Assembly: GCA_946800325.1 (NCBI GenBank)
Contig: OX326957.1
Location: 60,533,070 to 60,597,069 of the forward strand
Source of the DNA: Luzula sylvatica
Lineage: Eukaryota > Streptophyta > Magnoliopsida > Poales > Juncaceae
Length of the DNA stretch: 64,000 nt
Direction of reading: 5' to 3'
A program made the position numbers and the translations under genes. Numbering within the stretch: position 1 is the first letter of the stretch; each line of letters begins with the position of its first letter. This document shows, one piece after another, positions 47,162 to 57,274 of this stretch. The notes under the pieces were generated by a model that worked only from the letters and a program-made list of their open reading frames with translations, had not been told where the DNA came from and ran no database searches.

Positions 47162-48398
47162 GGAAAAAAATCTGATTTTAGTCCCTCATCTATTGTTATT
47201 GTTCATTTTGCTCCTAATTTATTTTTTGAGTTACTTTACACTTTCATCTTTTTTAAATGTTCATTTTGATCCCTCTATTAAGTAACGGATGACCAAGCAG
47301 ATATATTTTAATGAGCTAGTAAATTATGTGGCAATAGTTGGTGACATAACAATAAAATTTGAAAAAAATATAAAAAAAATTCTATGTTTTGAATCCCGAA
47401 ATAATTAATTTTTTCCAAAATCAATTAGCGTATAAATCCTAGAAAATTATCAATTTTCTCTCTTAGTCTCAAGTTGTCATCTTTCTTCAACGAGCCTTCA
47501 TAATTTTTTTTTATTTTCCCAAAATCAATTAGCATCCAAAATCTCTTATTTTTCTAGGGTTTAAGCACTAATTGGTTTTGAAAAAAACTGATTTTCTCGG
47601 GATTCAATACAAAAAAAATAAAAAAAAAAATTTCAAATTTTATTGCCATGTCATCTATGTTGCACGGATACGGATACGTGTATCGTATCCGATACGATAC
47701 GGATATGGCGATACGACAATTTTCAAAAAATCACGGATACGGATACGGCTATATAATTATTATTTTAATATATTTATATTGTATATAATAAATAAGTAAA
47801 TAACAAATTAAATAATATTTTGAATTTAAATATCATGATAATAAATAAAATCAACATAACAATACAAGTATCATAAAAATATTCTAAATTTATTCTAGAA
47901 GTATCCTAGAACTAATTTGGAAGTATTCTAGAAGTATCCTACAAGTATCCTATATAATTCATTTAAAAATATTATGGGTCAAAATATATAATGGGCCGAA
48001 GTATCATAAATGGAGTATCACAACCGTATCCTGAACGTATCTCATCCGTATCTTGCTGTATCCCCGTCGTATCCGAAAAAAATAAATATTAAAATAATCG
48101 GCGTATCCGATTACGTATCCGAGCCGTATCGTACCCGTATCCGTATCGGATACCCGTATCCTCAAGATACTTCTGCATTTTTGAAGTATCCCCGTAACAT
48201 AGCATGTCATCAATTATTGTCGTATCATTTATCAGTTCATAAAAAAATTAACTGTCACGTCATCCTTTAACTTAAAAAACGAGCAAAACGAATATTTAAG
48301 AAAAAAAAATGCAGCAGTAAAATAACTCAAAAAATAAATTACGGACAAAATAAACAATAACAATATAGGAGGACTAAAATCAGATTTTTTTTTTTGCC
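47162..48398. mobile_element. Mutator-like element, host of a nested element
   Basis: Perfect 9-bp duplication TTTAAATTA (47153-47161, 48399-48407). Inverted ends of about 75 bp. The left is GGAAAAAAATCTGATTTTAG, then words such as TTGTTATTGTTCATTTTG and TTTTTTGAGTTACTTTAC. The right matches in inverse: GGCAAAAAAAAAAATCTGAT, TTGTTATTGTTTATTTTG and TTTTTTGAGTTATTTTAC. No ORF of significance. A second element is inserted at 47656-48202. Confidence 0.85.
47656..48202. mobile_element. hAT-like element with CGTATCC arrays, nested
   Basis: Flanked by CATGTCATC (47647-47655, 48203-48211), read as an 8-bp duplication plus one shared base, or 9 bp. Ends are TATGTTGCACGGATACGG and, inverted from the right, CTATGTTACGGGGATAC. 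Both subterminal parts are arrays of CGGATACG/CGTATCCG; the centre is AT-rich. The structure parallels the other array-bearing hAT elements here. Confidence 0.8.
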
Positions 48399-48407
48399 TT
48401 TAAATTA

Positions 48408-49558
48408 TGAGTGCATTTTCTCTGTTGCTCCAAAAATAAAACTTCTTGTGAAACGATGATGTGGCATCCTTTTATTGGTTCAAATAAATGGGTTCCACAA
48501 ACAAAATGTAAATATTTGACAGAATGGCAATGTCTGTTAAATGGAGTTGTTAAATGGAGTGAATATTAACGGAAGACTCCATTCATCCATATAAATCATG
48601 GTATATTTTTCATATAAGTCCTTGAATTTATCATTTTGAAATAATGTTATTAAATAAATTTAAATAAATATTTGTCTATTTTAAATACAATCATGAAAAA
48701 TAAATTTAAAATTGTAAAACTAGTTATGGTGTTGTATATAATCACAAAACACAATAATAAAAAATAATATTTTACGTAAAATAAAATTTATATTTATATT
48801 TAAAATAATCGATTTTTTTGCTCAATATAATATTATATATGAATTAGTGCATTGTGAAATATATCATAAAACATTGTTAAAATAACAACATTAAAATATT
48901 GTGAAATATAATCACTCATGTTGGACAGTTGGAGTGAGTAAAAATTAAAAACTAGCAATAATTTTTTTTTCGACAAAAAATTAAAATTAAAATAACAACA
49001 CTAGAATATTGTAAAATATAATCACTCATGTTGGACAGTTGGATTTTCCTTATTTAATTTATTATACAACAAATAAAATTAAAATATTTTAGTGTTGTTA
49101 TTTTAACAATGTTTGGTGATATATTTCACAATCACTAATTCATATATAATATTATATTAAACAAAAAAATCGATTATTTTGAATATAAATTAAAATTTTA
49201 TTTTACCTAAATTATTATTTTTAATATTGTGCTTTGTGATTATATATAACACAATAACTAGTTTTACAATTTTAAATTTATTTTTCATGATTGTACTGAA
49301 AATAGACAAATATTTATTTAATTTTATTTAATAACATTAATTCAAAATGATAAATTCAAGGACTCATATGAAAAATATACCATGATTTATATGGATGAAT
49401 GGAGTCTTCCGTTAATATTCACTCCATTTTACAGACATTGACATTCCGTCAAATATTTGCATTTTGTTTGTGGAACCCATTTATTTGAACCAATAAAAGA
49501 ATGCCACGTGATCGTTTCACAAGACGTTTTATTTTGGGAGCAACAGAGAAAATGCACT
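48408..49558. repeat. Long inverted repeat, arms about 490-500 bp
   Basis: Left arm 48408-48905, right arm 49068-49558, loop about 160 bp. The left arm starts GAGTGCATTTTCTCTGTTGC and the right arm ends with its inverse. The left arm has an extra 13-bp TTGTTAAATGGAG duplication; otherwise differences are scattered single bases and short indels, clearly above 85% identity by eye. The loop contains a direct repeat (ATAATCACTCATGTTGGACA then GTTGGA at 48908-48933 and 49020-49045). The right arm forms the immediate upstream region of the zinc-finger gene at 49609. The left arm abuts the target duplication of the preceding MULE. Confidence 0.88.
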
Positions 49559-49580
49559 CCTCTCCGCTCCGGTACACCTA

Positions 49581-49595
49581 AAACCCTAACCCTAA
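49581..49595 (+). promoter_or_regulatory. Telo-box (AAACCCTAACCCTAA)
   Basis: Double telo-box 14 bp before the start codon of the zinc-finger gene. Telo-boxes are known near the transcription starts of plant genes for growth and translation, and as recruitment sites for telobox-binding factors. Confidence 0.6.
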
Positions 49596-49608
49596 CGCTG
49601 AACCCGCC

Positions 49609-50775
49609 ATGGCGGGGCCAGAAGAAACCATCACGGATCCTCCTCAATCCGTTCGCCCCGCACTTCTCACTTACAAGAAGAAGAAATCCCTTGTTTTGTC
49701 TCCTCCGCCTCCCTCTACTCGCCCAATTTTGAGCAAGAACCGTGACAAATTCGATCTCTCCCTCTGCAACTCCTGCGGATTCAATTTCCAGAACCTTGAT
49801 TCGACTAACAAATCAAACTCGATTTGTATCCTCAAATCCGAATGGAGATTTCTCTTACTTTGCAGTACTTGTTTTGCCCGAATCAAATCCGGCGACTTCT
49901 GCTCTTACTGCCTCCAAACCGAACCTGATGACGTGGCAAATGCAGATGCGGATGCATTGAAGTTTCTCCAGTGCATCAAGTGCTGCTGCCGCGTTCATCG
50001 CTGTTGCCTCCCTCGCGAGCACCGCAACGATTTCACCACGTGGTGTAATTTGGGTTCCTTTACCTGTATTGACTGTTTGCAAGTACCGAATTCCTTTCAT
50101 AGAAGCAAAAATGGGGATGGATTGGAGTTGGTTTGTAGAGAGATAGATACTGATGTGGCCATTAGAGTCCTATCTGAAAAGGATGATGATATGGATATGG
50201 CCATTAAGGTGCATCTCGAAATGAACGGCTCTCATCGATTTTCAAAAAGGATGGTAAATTCTGGTAGACTTATCGAACCGTGTAAAGTAAAAAAGGGAAA
50301 ATCTCGGATATCGAGTTCAATTAGAGGTAATAATAGGGGTTTTAATGAAAAGTTCACGAGGATAACAAATGGTTTTTACAGTGTAGTTCTTGCGTTGGAG
50401 TGTGTTCAGAGTAAAAGTGCTCCATTATCCAATTTTAAAGACCATATCTTGATTAAGGATTCGATAAAAGTTGAGCAAATTGAGAATCAAGAAAAGAAGG
50501 GGGATAACAATAATAGGTTTTCGAAGACATATAAGAGAAAGCTTATAAATACTGGTACGGTAAATTCAATTGTGGGGACTGTAAATGGGCATGACCGGTA
50601 CGGGAATAAATATCAAAGGAGAAAAGAGTTGAAGACTGAAACTGGTACGAGAAACGAGGGGGAAAATAATTCGAATGAGATCCAACTCGAGACTCAGTTA
50701 TCCAAACAGGATCTTAGTGAACGGTACGACAAAGGACGTGATAGGTATGAAATCAAATATCAAAGGAGAAAATAA
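49609..50775 (+). CDS. Uncharacterised Cys-rich (PHD/RING-like) zinc-finger protein
   Basis: Intronless frame of 388 residues. The start lies in a strong plant context (CCGCCATGGCG) right after a telo-box. Residues 53-156 hold ordered Cys pairs that look like one or two cross-brace zinc fingers: CNSC (53-56), CSTC (85-88), CSYC (98-101), CIKC (122-125), then RVHRCC with His130 and Cys132, Cys146, and CIDC (153-156). The CxxC...H..C...CxxC order recalls PHD or RING domains that bind histone tails or E2 enzymes, but no exact family match can be claimed. The rest is basic and low-complexity, with many Lys, Arg, Asn and Ser. A ten-residue element is repeated near the C terminus: RYGNKYQRRK (about 333-342) and RYEIKYQRRK as the last ten. 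Nuclear function is plausible but inferred. A downstream exon cannot be excluded. Confidence 0.75.
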   Translation: MAGPEETITDPPQSVRPALLTYKKKKSLVLSPPPPSTRPILSKNRDKFDLSLCNSCGFNFQNLDSTNKSNSICILKSEWRFLLLCSTCFARIKSGDFCSYCLQTEPDDVANADADALKFLQCIKCCCRVHRCCLPREHRNDFTTWCNLGSFTCIDCLQVPNSFHRSKNGDGLELVCREIDTDVAIRVLSEKDDDMDMAIKVHLEMNGSHRFSKRMVNSGRLIEPCKVKKGKSRISSSIRGNNRGFNEKFTRITNGFYSVVLALECVQSKSAPLSNFKDHILIKDSIKVEQIENQEKKGDNNNRFSKTYKRKLINTGTVNSIVGTVNGHDRYGNKYQRRKELKTETGTRNEGENNSNEIQLETQLSKQDLSERYDKGRDRYEIKYQRRK

Positions 50776-51086
50776 ATACAAGCACACTTTTTTTTGCCCT
50801 TTTGTTCCAATTTTTTGAACTCGTGAACATAGCTAACCTGACTGTGAATACGCTTCTGTTTGCCCCGTTTTAATTCTTAATTTATCTTTCATAATTTTCG
50901 TAATGATTATACTGTTTTATCTTTTAACACACTGCGATATTTGTCACCAAACAGAAATTTTTATATAAATATGATAAGCAAGCAAAATACATCACTCTCT
51001 AAAAACTTGACAAGTTAAACGAACATGCTTAATAAATATAAATTCGACTCTGAAAATATAAGATAGTAGATGCGTCTTGATAATAA

Positions 51087-51536
51087 TCAATAATAAGGAG
51101 GTGGCGGAACGATATGAGTTGGTGACGGTGATGGCGGATATTTGTGGTGCGCTGGACCAGGATAAGGCGTTCCGTGGTGAGCATGTGATGGTGATGGTAT
51201 CGGATAAGATGCACCGTGATGGTGATGATCGTGATGGTCATGGTGGTGGCGATGATGATGATGATGGTGGTCGTGGTCATGTTTGGGTGCAGGGGCATTA
51301 TGGTAATTATACGGCGCTTCGGCTGGTGAACCTGCCTCTGATTTGTGATGATTGTGATGATAATGATGGTATGGATTTGGGGACGGTGTTGGTGCGTGGT
51401 GGTACGGTTCGGTACGAGGAGGGTGAGTGGGGGCAAAATTGGGATATGTCGAACGAGCAGAGGAATAGGATGAATGAGTGAGAGCAATGAGAAGTACACA
51501 TAGTGTGATTGCTCTGATTAAGCTCATTAATCCCAT
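51087..51536 (-). CDS. Secreted His/Pro-rich cell-wall-type protein
   Basis: 149-residue product. Residues 1-27 form a signal peptide (MGLMSLIRAITLCVLLIALT, then HSSYSSA), so it is probably exported to the wall. The mature part has Pro/Ala/Ser/Tyr motifs such as THPPRTEP, APTPSPNPYHH and PSPSPTHIVPPPPYY. The centre is a histidine tract (about 86-107) of HDHDHHHHHHRHHHDHHDHH type that could bind metal ions or pectin. This composition resembles the His-rich N-terminal part of AGP31-like chimeric arabinogalactan proteins. Those proteins normally continue into a Cys-containing PAC domain; here the protein stops at PPPPYY with no such domain. It may be a genuine short wall protein or a truncated paralogue. 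A TATA box lies 55-65 bp upstream. The next gene downstream on the same strand is also a secreted Pro-rich protein. Confidence 0.8.
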   Translation of the reverse strand: MGLMSLIRAITLCVLLIALTHSSYSSARSTYPNFAPTHPPRTEPYHHAPTPSPNPYHHYHHNHHKSEAGSPAEAPYNYHNAPAPKHDHDHHHHHHRHHHDHHDHHHHGASYPIPSPSHAHHGTPYPGPAHHKYPPSPSPTHIVPPPPYY

Positions 51537-51590
51537 CTTTGTGTTTAATTGGTGTTTTTGTTGGGATGATTGTTTGCTCTGAAGCTAAGC

Positions 51591-51600
51591 TATTTATATA
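51591..51600 (-). promoter_or_regulatory. TATA box of the His-rich protein gene
   Basis: TATATAAATA on the minus strand, 55-64 bp before the ATG. A (GA)n run lies further upstream at about 51662-51690. Confidence 0.75.
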
Positions 51601-51657
51601 GGAGACACTAATTACAGATAACAAGTGTAGAAAAGAGGTTTAGGGTTTAAGGAGAGT

Positions 51658-51691
<34 letters not shown>

Positions 51692-52134
51692 CTGAGTTCA
51701 GGCCCGAATTTGGTGAAATTGAATTGGCTGTATTACATTTACAACACTGTGGAGATTTCGAGGAGAATAGAATTGGGCCGAACAACTTAAAATAAGGGTC
51801 GTTAATTACGGATTACTCGTACTAAATGCTCGACACAAGAAGCCAAATACCTTATAGGATCAACTTTATGTTGAATCTAGACATAGTGTGGTCTATGTAA
51901 ATCTCCATTGTTTTGCAAATGGAGAGAGAGAGAGAAGAGAAGAGAGATTACACATGGAGCTCACTTATTAGTTTTTGAAGGAAATGTAAGCGCGATACGC
52001 ATCCGATCCGATCATTTCTTTATAAAACGAAGAGAAAAACAAATTACAAAACTAGTTTATGTACACACAAAAAAAAAAAAAAGACTCCACCTATGCTTTC
52101 TAAGCTAATTATTTGTTGATCCTAAAAATCAAAC

Positions 52135-52607
52135 TTAGCAATAGGTGTGCCATTTACTACTTAGATCATTAATGACTTGTAGAATTAAGAGAGACGTCCT
52201 CCCTTTTCTTTGGAATATACGGCTATTTCGTTCCTTCCAAATCGTCCATAATGTCGCCAACCATTTGGAGTCCCACACTCCGACATTGTCATTAAACATG
52301 GATCTCCTAGTTGACCACCAAAATTCGATTAAGGATTGGTAGTCTGGGTCGCTCTTGGCTCGATAGCCCGCCAAATATGTAGTATGAATGGGCACGTCAA
52401 GAATAAGTGATGGTCCGTTTCCATTGTGTTGGCACATAGGGCACAACTCGGGTCATGGAGCCATCCCCTCCTTTGGAGATTATCCGCCGTCAATATTTTA
52501 TTATTGAGCGTGAGCCACCCAAAAATAATTGCTTTTTTGCGGTGTTTTAACTTTGAAGAGATTTTGTATCCAAAAGCATTCCACTCCCGAGTGTGAGATC
52601 CGCGCAT
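52135..52607 (-). pseudogene. LINE (non-LTR retrotransposon) fragment, broken
   Basis: Minus-strand remnant of the C-terminal region of a plant LINE reverse-transcriptase protein. The first part (52607-52329) encodes a zf-RVT-like domain: IIFGWLTLNNKILTADNLQR, then the Cys-His set CALC...DHHLFLTC and FILHIWRAI. The second part (52446-52135, another frame) has the typical LATLWTIWKERNSRIFQ ending. The change of frame within 52329-52446 shows at least one frameshift. No upstream endonuclease or polymerase core remains, and no poly-A tail was seen. It cannot be functional. Confidence 0.8.
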
Positions 52608-52619
52608 AGACTTTAGTCG

Positions 52620-54780
52620 TCGAGTAGATGGGGGGGTCGGTTAGTAATGGGATGGGGTTAGTGGGTGTACGAATTGTTTTAGAGAATTGTAAAGCGCATT
52701 AGTTCTTTTAGATTTTTGAGAAAAAAAAAAAAGAAATATTATTGGCCATTTTAGTTATATCTTGGGGATGGGGTTAGTGGAGCCCACGTATTAGTTGAGA
52801 GAGTCATGTCTCATGTGAGTCTGTCTGTGACGAGGCGGATTGGATTAGATTGGAGCCACATTCATTGACTACTGGGTGTTAACTAATGTCTGATTCTCTT
52901 CTTCCAGGGCCCTTCAAATCAAATTATATTATCCATATCAAAACATAATGCAATAAATAGTTTTTGATATGGTAAACAAATAATGTGTGTAAAATTGCAC
53001 AGTGAAAACTTATATTAGAGTCAATATGATTTGTTGGTTTGTGTTCAGTTTCAACGCAAAGGAGACCCGTGTCTTTTGGTTGGGTCACGAATCATCCACA
53101 AAATCATGCATTCGTTTTATTCGGTTTACGGATTTCAAATCAATCCAAGAGAAATATATTGTTTACTATTATCTACTTCGTGATTTCGGTATATGCTGAT
53201 GAACTGACGTGACTTTTATTTTGGCAATCTTGCTCGATTGATTCTTCATCTATACTATCATTTAATTCACTGTAAAATAGTGAATGTACAATATATTATG
53301 TATTGTTTGTATTAATCAAAGGATTATGTATGAGATTTTATGTTTACATTCTACCTAACCATAGAAAGAAAGAGATACAGAGAAAGATTTTTCTTCCGAG
53401 AACTTGATATCAAAAATCTCAAAATAGCAAAATTGTGTTGGACAATATTTTTGACGAAATAGGTCGAACAAATGCTTAATTTGTCCACTGGATTTTGAAT
53501 ACTTTTCTAGCGACGACGCTAATACTATAACCTGACATCGATCAAGAATTTTTAATGAAAAATAGCAATGTTGTAAATAGTGTGTTGCGGTATGAAGCGT
53601 TGGGACACTTTTTCGTAACATACAACGTATATTGGACGATATCGCGAAACTACACTTTTGTTGTGAACAATGACAAAAAAAAAAAATTGTATACATCATA
53701 ATATAATATACATCATATAAAATGACAAATAAGCACAATATAATTCAAAATATTAACATAACATGCATGTCCAATAAAAAAAATTACATCATTCAGTGAA
53801 ATATTTTCATCTTTTTCTATGGCATTACGAAAAAAATACGGTAACGGAGATATTATCGCTAAAGAAAATAACGTAAATTGCGCGAAGCTTCCTGAGGTAA
53901 AATACATAAATCCCAGTTTAAATTTGTAACTTTTGAGGAAATGACTATTAAATTTTCATAACTATTGATATTTTTTTGAATTTTTCAAAGATATGGGTCT
54001 TACATGTTTTTTCGTAAATTAAAAACAGTTCAAAATAATTTTACAAGCTCAAATACAACAATATTGTGAAAACATGCAGAAATGCAGCGCTACACGCAAC
54101 GCACGATTCACGTTATATCGGTCGCAAAATGAATATATAGTTTAGAATCACAACAAAACTAAAAAATCGCAACACACTGCGTTTGACCTTCATAAAACGT
54201 TATATCGCCCTATATATCAGCCCTACATACCGCAATTTGAACACGGGAAAATACACTCCATTTTCAGATTTAAATATTATTATTGTACGTGCAAAGACTT
54301 TTCTGTTCTGACTTTTTAATTAAAATAGAAAAAAAAATCAATGTTTTACTTAATTTTTCAAGTTTTCATTAAACAGAGAGGGCTTTGTTACTTTTCACTG
54401 TTTGATCCGTTTTGTTTTTACTTGCTAGCGCGATAATTTCAGTATCTACTACTCGAAATAAAACTAACAAAAGATAAAGAGGATTTTGAGAACCATTTTC
54501 CAAAAATAACAGCAGTTATTTAAATTCTTCATATTGGATTACACACTAGCTAACCAGGCAAATAACACAATAAAATACAACACAAAATAACTCAACAAAA
54601 TACAACACAAACAACACAAACAACACATTTAACTAGGCCTGAAGGCAAAGAAGCACCCTTCATTTATTCTTCTCAAAATACTACTCTCGTCGTGGAAGGA
54701 ATATCTTCATATACATCCTGCAATTCAAAACATCACTAACAACCTTAATTTGTTTCTTAATCATAATAAGTACATATTAA
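52620..54780. other. Gene-free stretch with a possible decayed hAT
   Basis: AT-rich with no supported gene. About 53568-54243 has inverted end-like words (CAATGTTGTAAATAGTGTGT, GCGGTATG, and on the right CATACCGCAATTTG) and subterminal GATATCGCG/TTATATCG words. The flanks match only weakly, so this is a tentative old hAT-type element. Confidence 0.35.
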
Positions 54781-54845
54781 ACTATGGCAAAATTTCAACT
54801 GTGTGAATTATGTGTATTATTACCTTCGTGTTCAACTTTTGATAT

Positions 54846-55679
54846 TTAGTATGGAGGAGGAGGGGGTGATGGTGTTTTGGGCGGGTAAGTTGGCGTTTTG
54901 GGTGTTGGCGTGTATGTAGGTGGCGTAGGAGTGTGACTTGGCGGTTTTGGCGTTGGCGTGTAAGTTGGCGGTTTTGGGGTATAAGTTGGCGGTTTTGGCG
55001 TTGGCGTGTAAGTTGGCGGTTTTGGGGTATAAGTTGGCGGTTTTGGCGTTGGCGTGTATGTGGGTGGTTTTGGGGTATAAGTTGGCGGTTTTGGCGTTGG
55101 CGTGTATGTGGGTGGTTTTGGGGTATAAGTTGGCGGCTTTGGCGTTGGCGTGTATGTGGGTGGTTTAGGAGTGTGAGTAGGAGGTTTAGGGGTATAAGTT
55201 GGCGGCTTTGGTGTTGGTGTGTATTTAGGAGGTTTAGGAGTGTGAGTAGGGGGTTTCGGCGTGTAAGTTGGTGGTTTCGGGGTATAAGTTGGCGGTTTTG
55301 GCGTTGGCGTGTATTTAGGAGGTTTAGGGGTGTGAGTAGGGGGTTTCGGGGTGTAAGTTGGTGGTTTTGGCGATGGTGTGTGTTTAGGCGGTTTCGGAGT
55401 GTAAGTAGGGGGTTTCGGTGTTGGAGTGTAAGTAGGGGGTTTCGGAGTGTATGTCGGCGTTGGCGGTGTTGGTTTAGGGGTATAAGTCGGTGGTTTAGGA
55501 GTGTATGTCGGCGTTGGTGGCGTCGGTTTGGGCGTATATGTCGGAGTCGGAGGAGTAACATAAGGCGGTGATGATGGAGTAGGATTCGGAGTAGGGTTAT
55601 AGTATTCGGCGTGTGCCGCGAGAGGCAAGCTTAGTGACACAAATGTCACTAGAGTTGAGATCAAAAACACCATTTTCAT
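54846..55679 (-). CDS. Repetitive proline-rich cell wall protein
   Basis: 277-residue secreted structural wall protein. A signal peptide (MKMVFLISTLVTFVSLSLPL then AAHA) should be cleaved before EYYNPTP. Almost all the rest is tandem variants of PPTYTPKPPTYTPTPK and PPTHTPKPPKYTP, ending PSPPPPPY. Tyr-rich, Lys-rich Pro repeats of this kind are hydroxylated and cross-linked into the wall in PRP/extensin-like families. No Cys-rich C-terminal (8-cysteine) domain is present, so it is not a hybrid PRP. An in-frame Met 41 codons upstream exists, but a TATA box (55747-55754) falls in that extension, so I start at 55679; the Met two codons further in is also possible. The coding minisatellite (about 54900-55530) makes length variation likely. 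Confidence 0.88.
   Translation of the reverse strand: MKMVFLISTLVTFVSLSLPLAAHAEYYNPTPNPTPSSPPYVTPPTPTYTPKPTPPTPTYTPKPPTYTPKPTPPTPTYTPKPPTYTPTPKPPTYTPKPPKHTPSPKPPTYTPKPPTHTPKPPKYTPTPKPPTYTPKPPTYTPKPPTHTPKPPKYTPTPKPPTYTPKPPTHTPKPPTYTPTPKPPTYTPKPPTYTPTPKPPTYTPKPPTYTPTPKPPTYTPKPPTYTPTPKPPTYTPKPPTYTPTPKPPSHTPTPPTYTPTPKTPTYPPKTPSPPPPPY
54900..55530 (-). repeat. Coding minisatellite in the proline-rich protein gene
   Basis: Tandem units of about 24-54 bp encoding PPTYTPKPPTYTPTPK variants. Neighbouring units at 54940-55160 are nearly identical, which points to recent expansion or homogenisation. Confidence 0.85.
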
Positions 55680-55746
55680 GCCTCTATTGATCTTACTCGT
55701 GTTTGATTTTGATTTGTGGATGAAAATGGAAAGAACCTTCACTCCC

Positions 55747-55754
55747 TTTATATA
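55747..55754 (-). promoter_or_regulatory. TATA box of the proline-rich protein gene
   Basis: TATATAAA on the minus strand, about 70 bp before the chosen ATG. Confidence 0.75.
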
Positions 55755-56097
55755 GCAAGGATCACGATAATGTGTACATGATTGTCGGTGTAATTTTTGC
55801 ATTTAGAAATAATAGTAATTTTGTCACGAGGTGAAGAAACAGTATAGTATGGGGCAATACGCCAGTGGCTACGAAGACCAGAGGAGCCTTCCTATTTTCG
55901 AGTAACTTTGAACACGGTAAGGATCTTTATACCTAAAGTGTGTAAGTTTTTTCTTCTTTATGCATGTGAGGTCCTGAAAGAATTCTTTTATCTTCAAAGA
56001 TACTGTCAAAAGTTATATTTCAATGGTTAAATTATTTTTATTTTTACTTTTTAATGTTACAAAAGTACACATTCAAAGAATTGGATAAAGATAATTA

Positions 56098-56243
56098 TGC
56101 CAATGGGCTTGTGGCCTAGTGGTTGGGTGTGAAGCACAAAAAATCATATGTTGTGAGAAATTGTGGGTTCGAGTCTCATTGGCACCAATGGATGGAGGAC
56201 CACCGAGCATTCTCCATTTACTCGTTTTTTTTTTACTTAGCAT
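56098..56243 (+). mobile_element. tRNA-derived SINE, about 146 bp
   Basis: Contains an RNA polymerase III A box (TGGCCTAGTGG, about 56111) and a B box (GGTTCGAGTCT, about 56167), spaced as in tRNA genes. A T-run (about 56225-56234) lies near the 3' end. Flanked by the direct repeat GATAATTA (56090-56097, 56244-56251). The body does not fold into a whole tRNA, so it is a retroposon and not a tRNA gene. Confidence 0.8.
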
Positions 56244-56407
56244 GATAATTAACAAAAATACATCCGATTAACAATTAATTGATATTAATTAAGAAGTGTT
56301 CATGTATATGTACTTTAATTATATATTAATTAACTATTGATGGGATGTCTTTTTGTTAATTATTTTAATAATTAATCATTAATTAAGGAATAGAGAGTGT
56401 TGGTGGT

Positions 56408-56440
<33 letters not shown>
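56408..56440. repeat. Poly-G tract of 33 bases
   Basis: 33 uninterrupted G after TGGTGGTG. Extremely unusual in AT-rich plant DNA; it could form G-quadruplexes. The length may also reflect sequencing or polishing error. Confidence 0.9.
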
Positions 56441-56441
<1 letters not shown>

Positions 56442-57270
56442 TGACCACAAAATAAACACACAAAAACATAATTTAACATCTTAATTTACACCTTCAAAAT
56501 AAACACATAAAAACATAATTGAACATCTTAATTTATAATTAAATTATCTTAATTTATTGTTTAATTGATTTATTTATTTATGATTGAACATATAATTAAA
56601 ATGTTAAATCGTAAATTAAAATATTAATTTTTAAAATATATTAATTAATATTCACGTCATCAAGTATACGAAAAGAGAGACGAGACGGGGCTATGTCCAA
56701 CATTTTCCTATATATAATTACAGAAAATATATCAGGAATGTCCGACGAATAACATGCAATGCATTACATCGGTCTATGGACTATGGACTAGGGTTGTTAA
56801 AGTTGCCAAATTATTGTTTTTCCATCGTAGAGCACTTTTTTATTGATGGAAGGAAAAAAAGTAAAACGAATTTAATGTGAATGTGGGAGAAAAAAATTCA
56901 AGACACTGTTTATTACTGACATTGAGATGCTTATCTATCTTGCTTTCAAATTTTTAATTTCAAGAAAAGGACAAATCATAACAGGTTGTCAGTACAGTAT
57001 TGAATTTTAGTTTCACCAGCTCCGTTTTAAAATGGGAAAAATATATTGTGCCCCAATCTCACCCCCAACAATCTCGATGAGATGAACAAGAAAAATATTG
57101 ATGAACGGGTTTTTGGCGTGTTTTAATATGTCGTTGTGTTAAAATTTCGAACAATCAACAAAATTTATAATATATGTTTGTACAGTGGCAAATGTATGTA
57201 TTTGTTCCACGAGGAGTGAGTGCGTCAAATATTTAATCAAAATTAGATAAGAAATAACAAAGAAGAATCA
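56442..57270. other. Gene-free AT-rich stretch
   Basis: A repeated phrase (AAATAAACACA..AAAACATAATT.AACATCTTAATTTA) occurs twice right after the poly-G tract (56450-56545). Around 57030-57100 there is a relative of the dispersed repeat at 1862 and 62755-62985 (GGGAAAAATATATTGTGCCC). No gene. Confidence 0.45.
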
Positions 57271-57274
57271 CAGA

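Noticed and set aside
51077..51481. Plus-strand Asp/Gly-rich frame opposite the His-rich gene
   Set aside because: Antisense of the His codon tract; it has no leader or domain, while the minus strand has a signal peptide and TATA box.
53355..53907. Minus-strand frames of 64-127 codons
   Set aside because: Biased AT-rich composition, no domain, overlapping a probable decayed transposon.
54933..55571. Plus-strand Trp/Arg-rich open frame opposite the proline-rich gene
   Set aside because: Antisense shadow of the Pro-rich repeat; Trp/Arg-rich composition is the expected complement.
55680..55802. 41-codon in-frame extension of the proline-rich protein
   Set aside because: It contains the TATA box, and the signal peptide begins at the later Met.
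56105..56185. Possible tRNA gene
   Set aside because: A and B boxes are present, but no cloverleaf or acceptor stem can be drawn. The flanking duplication and T-run fit a SINE.
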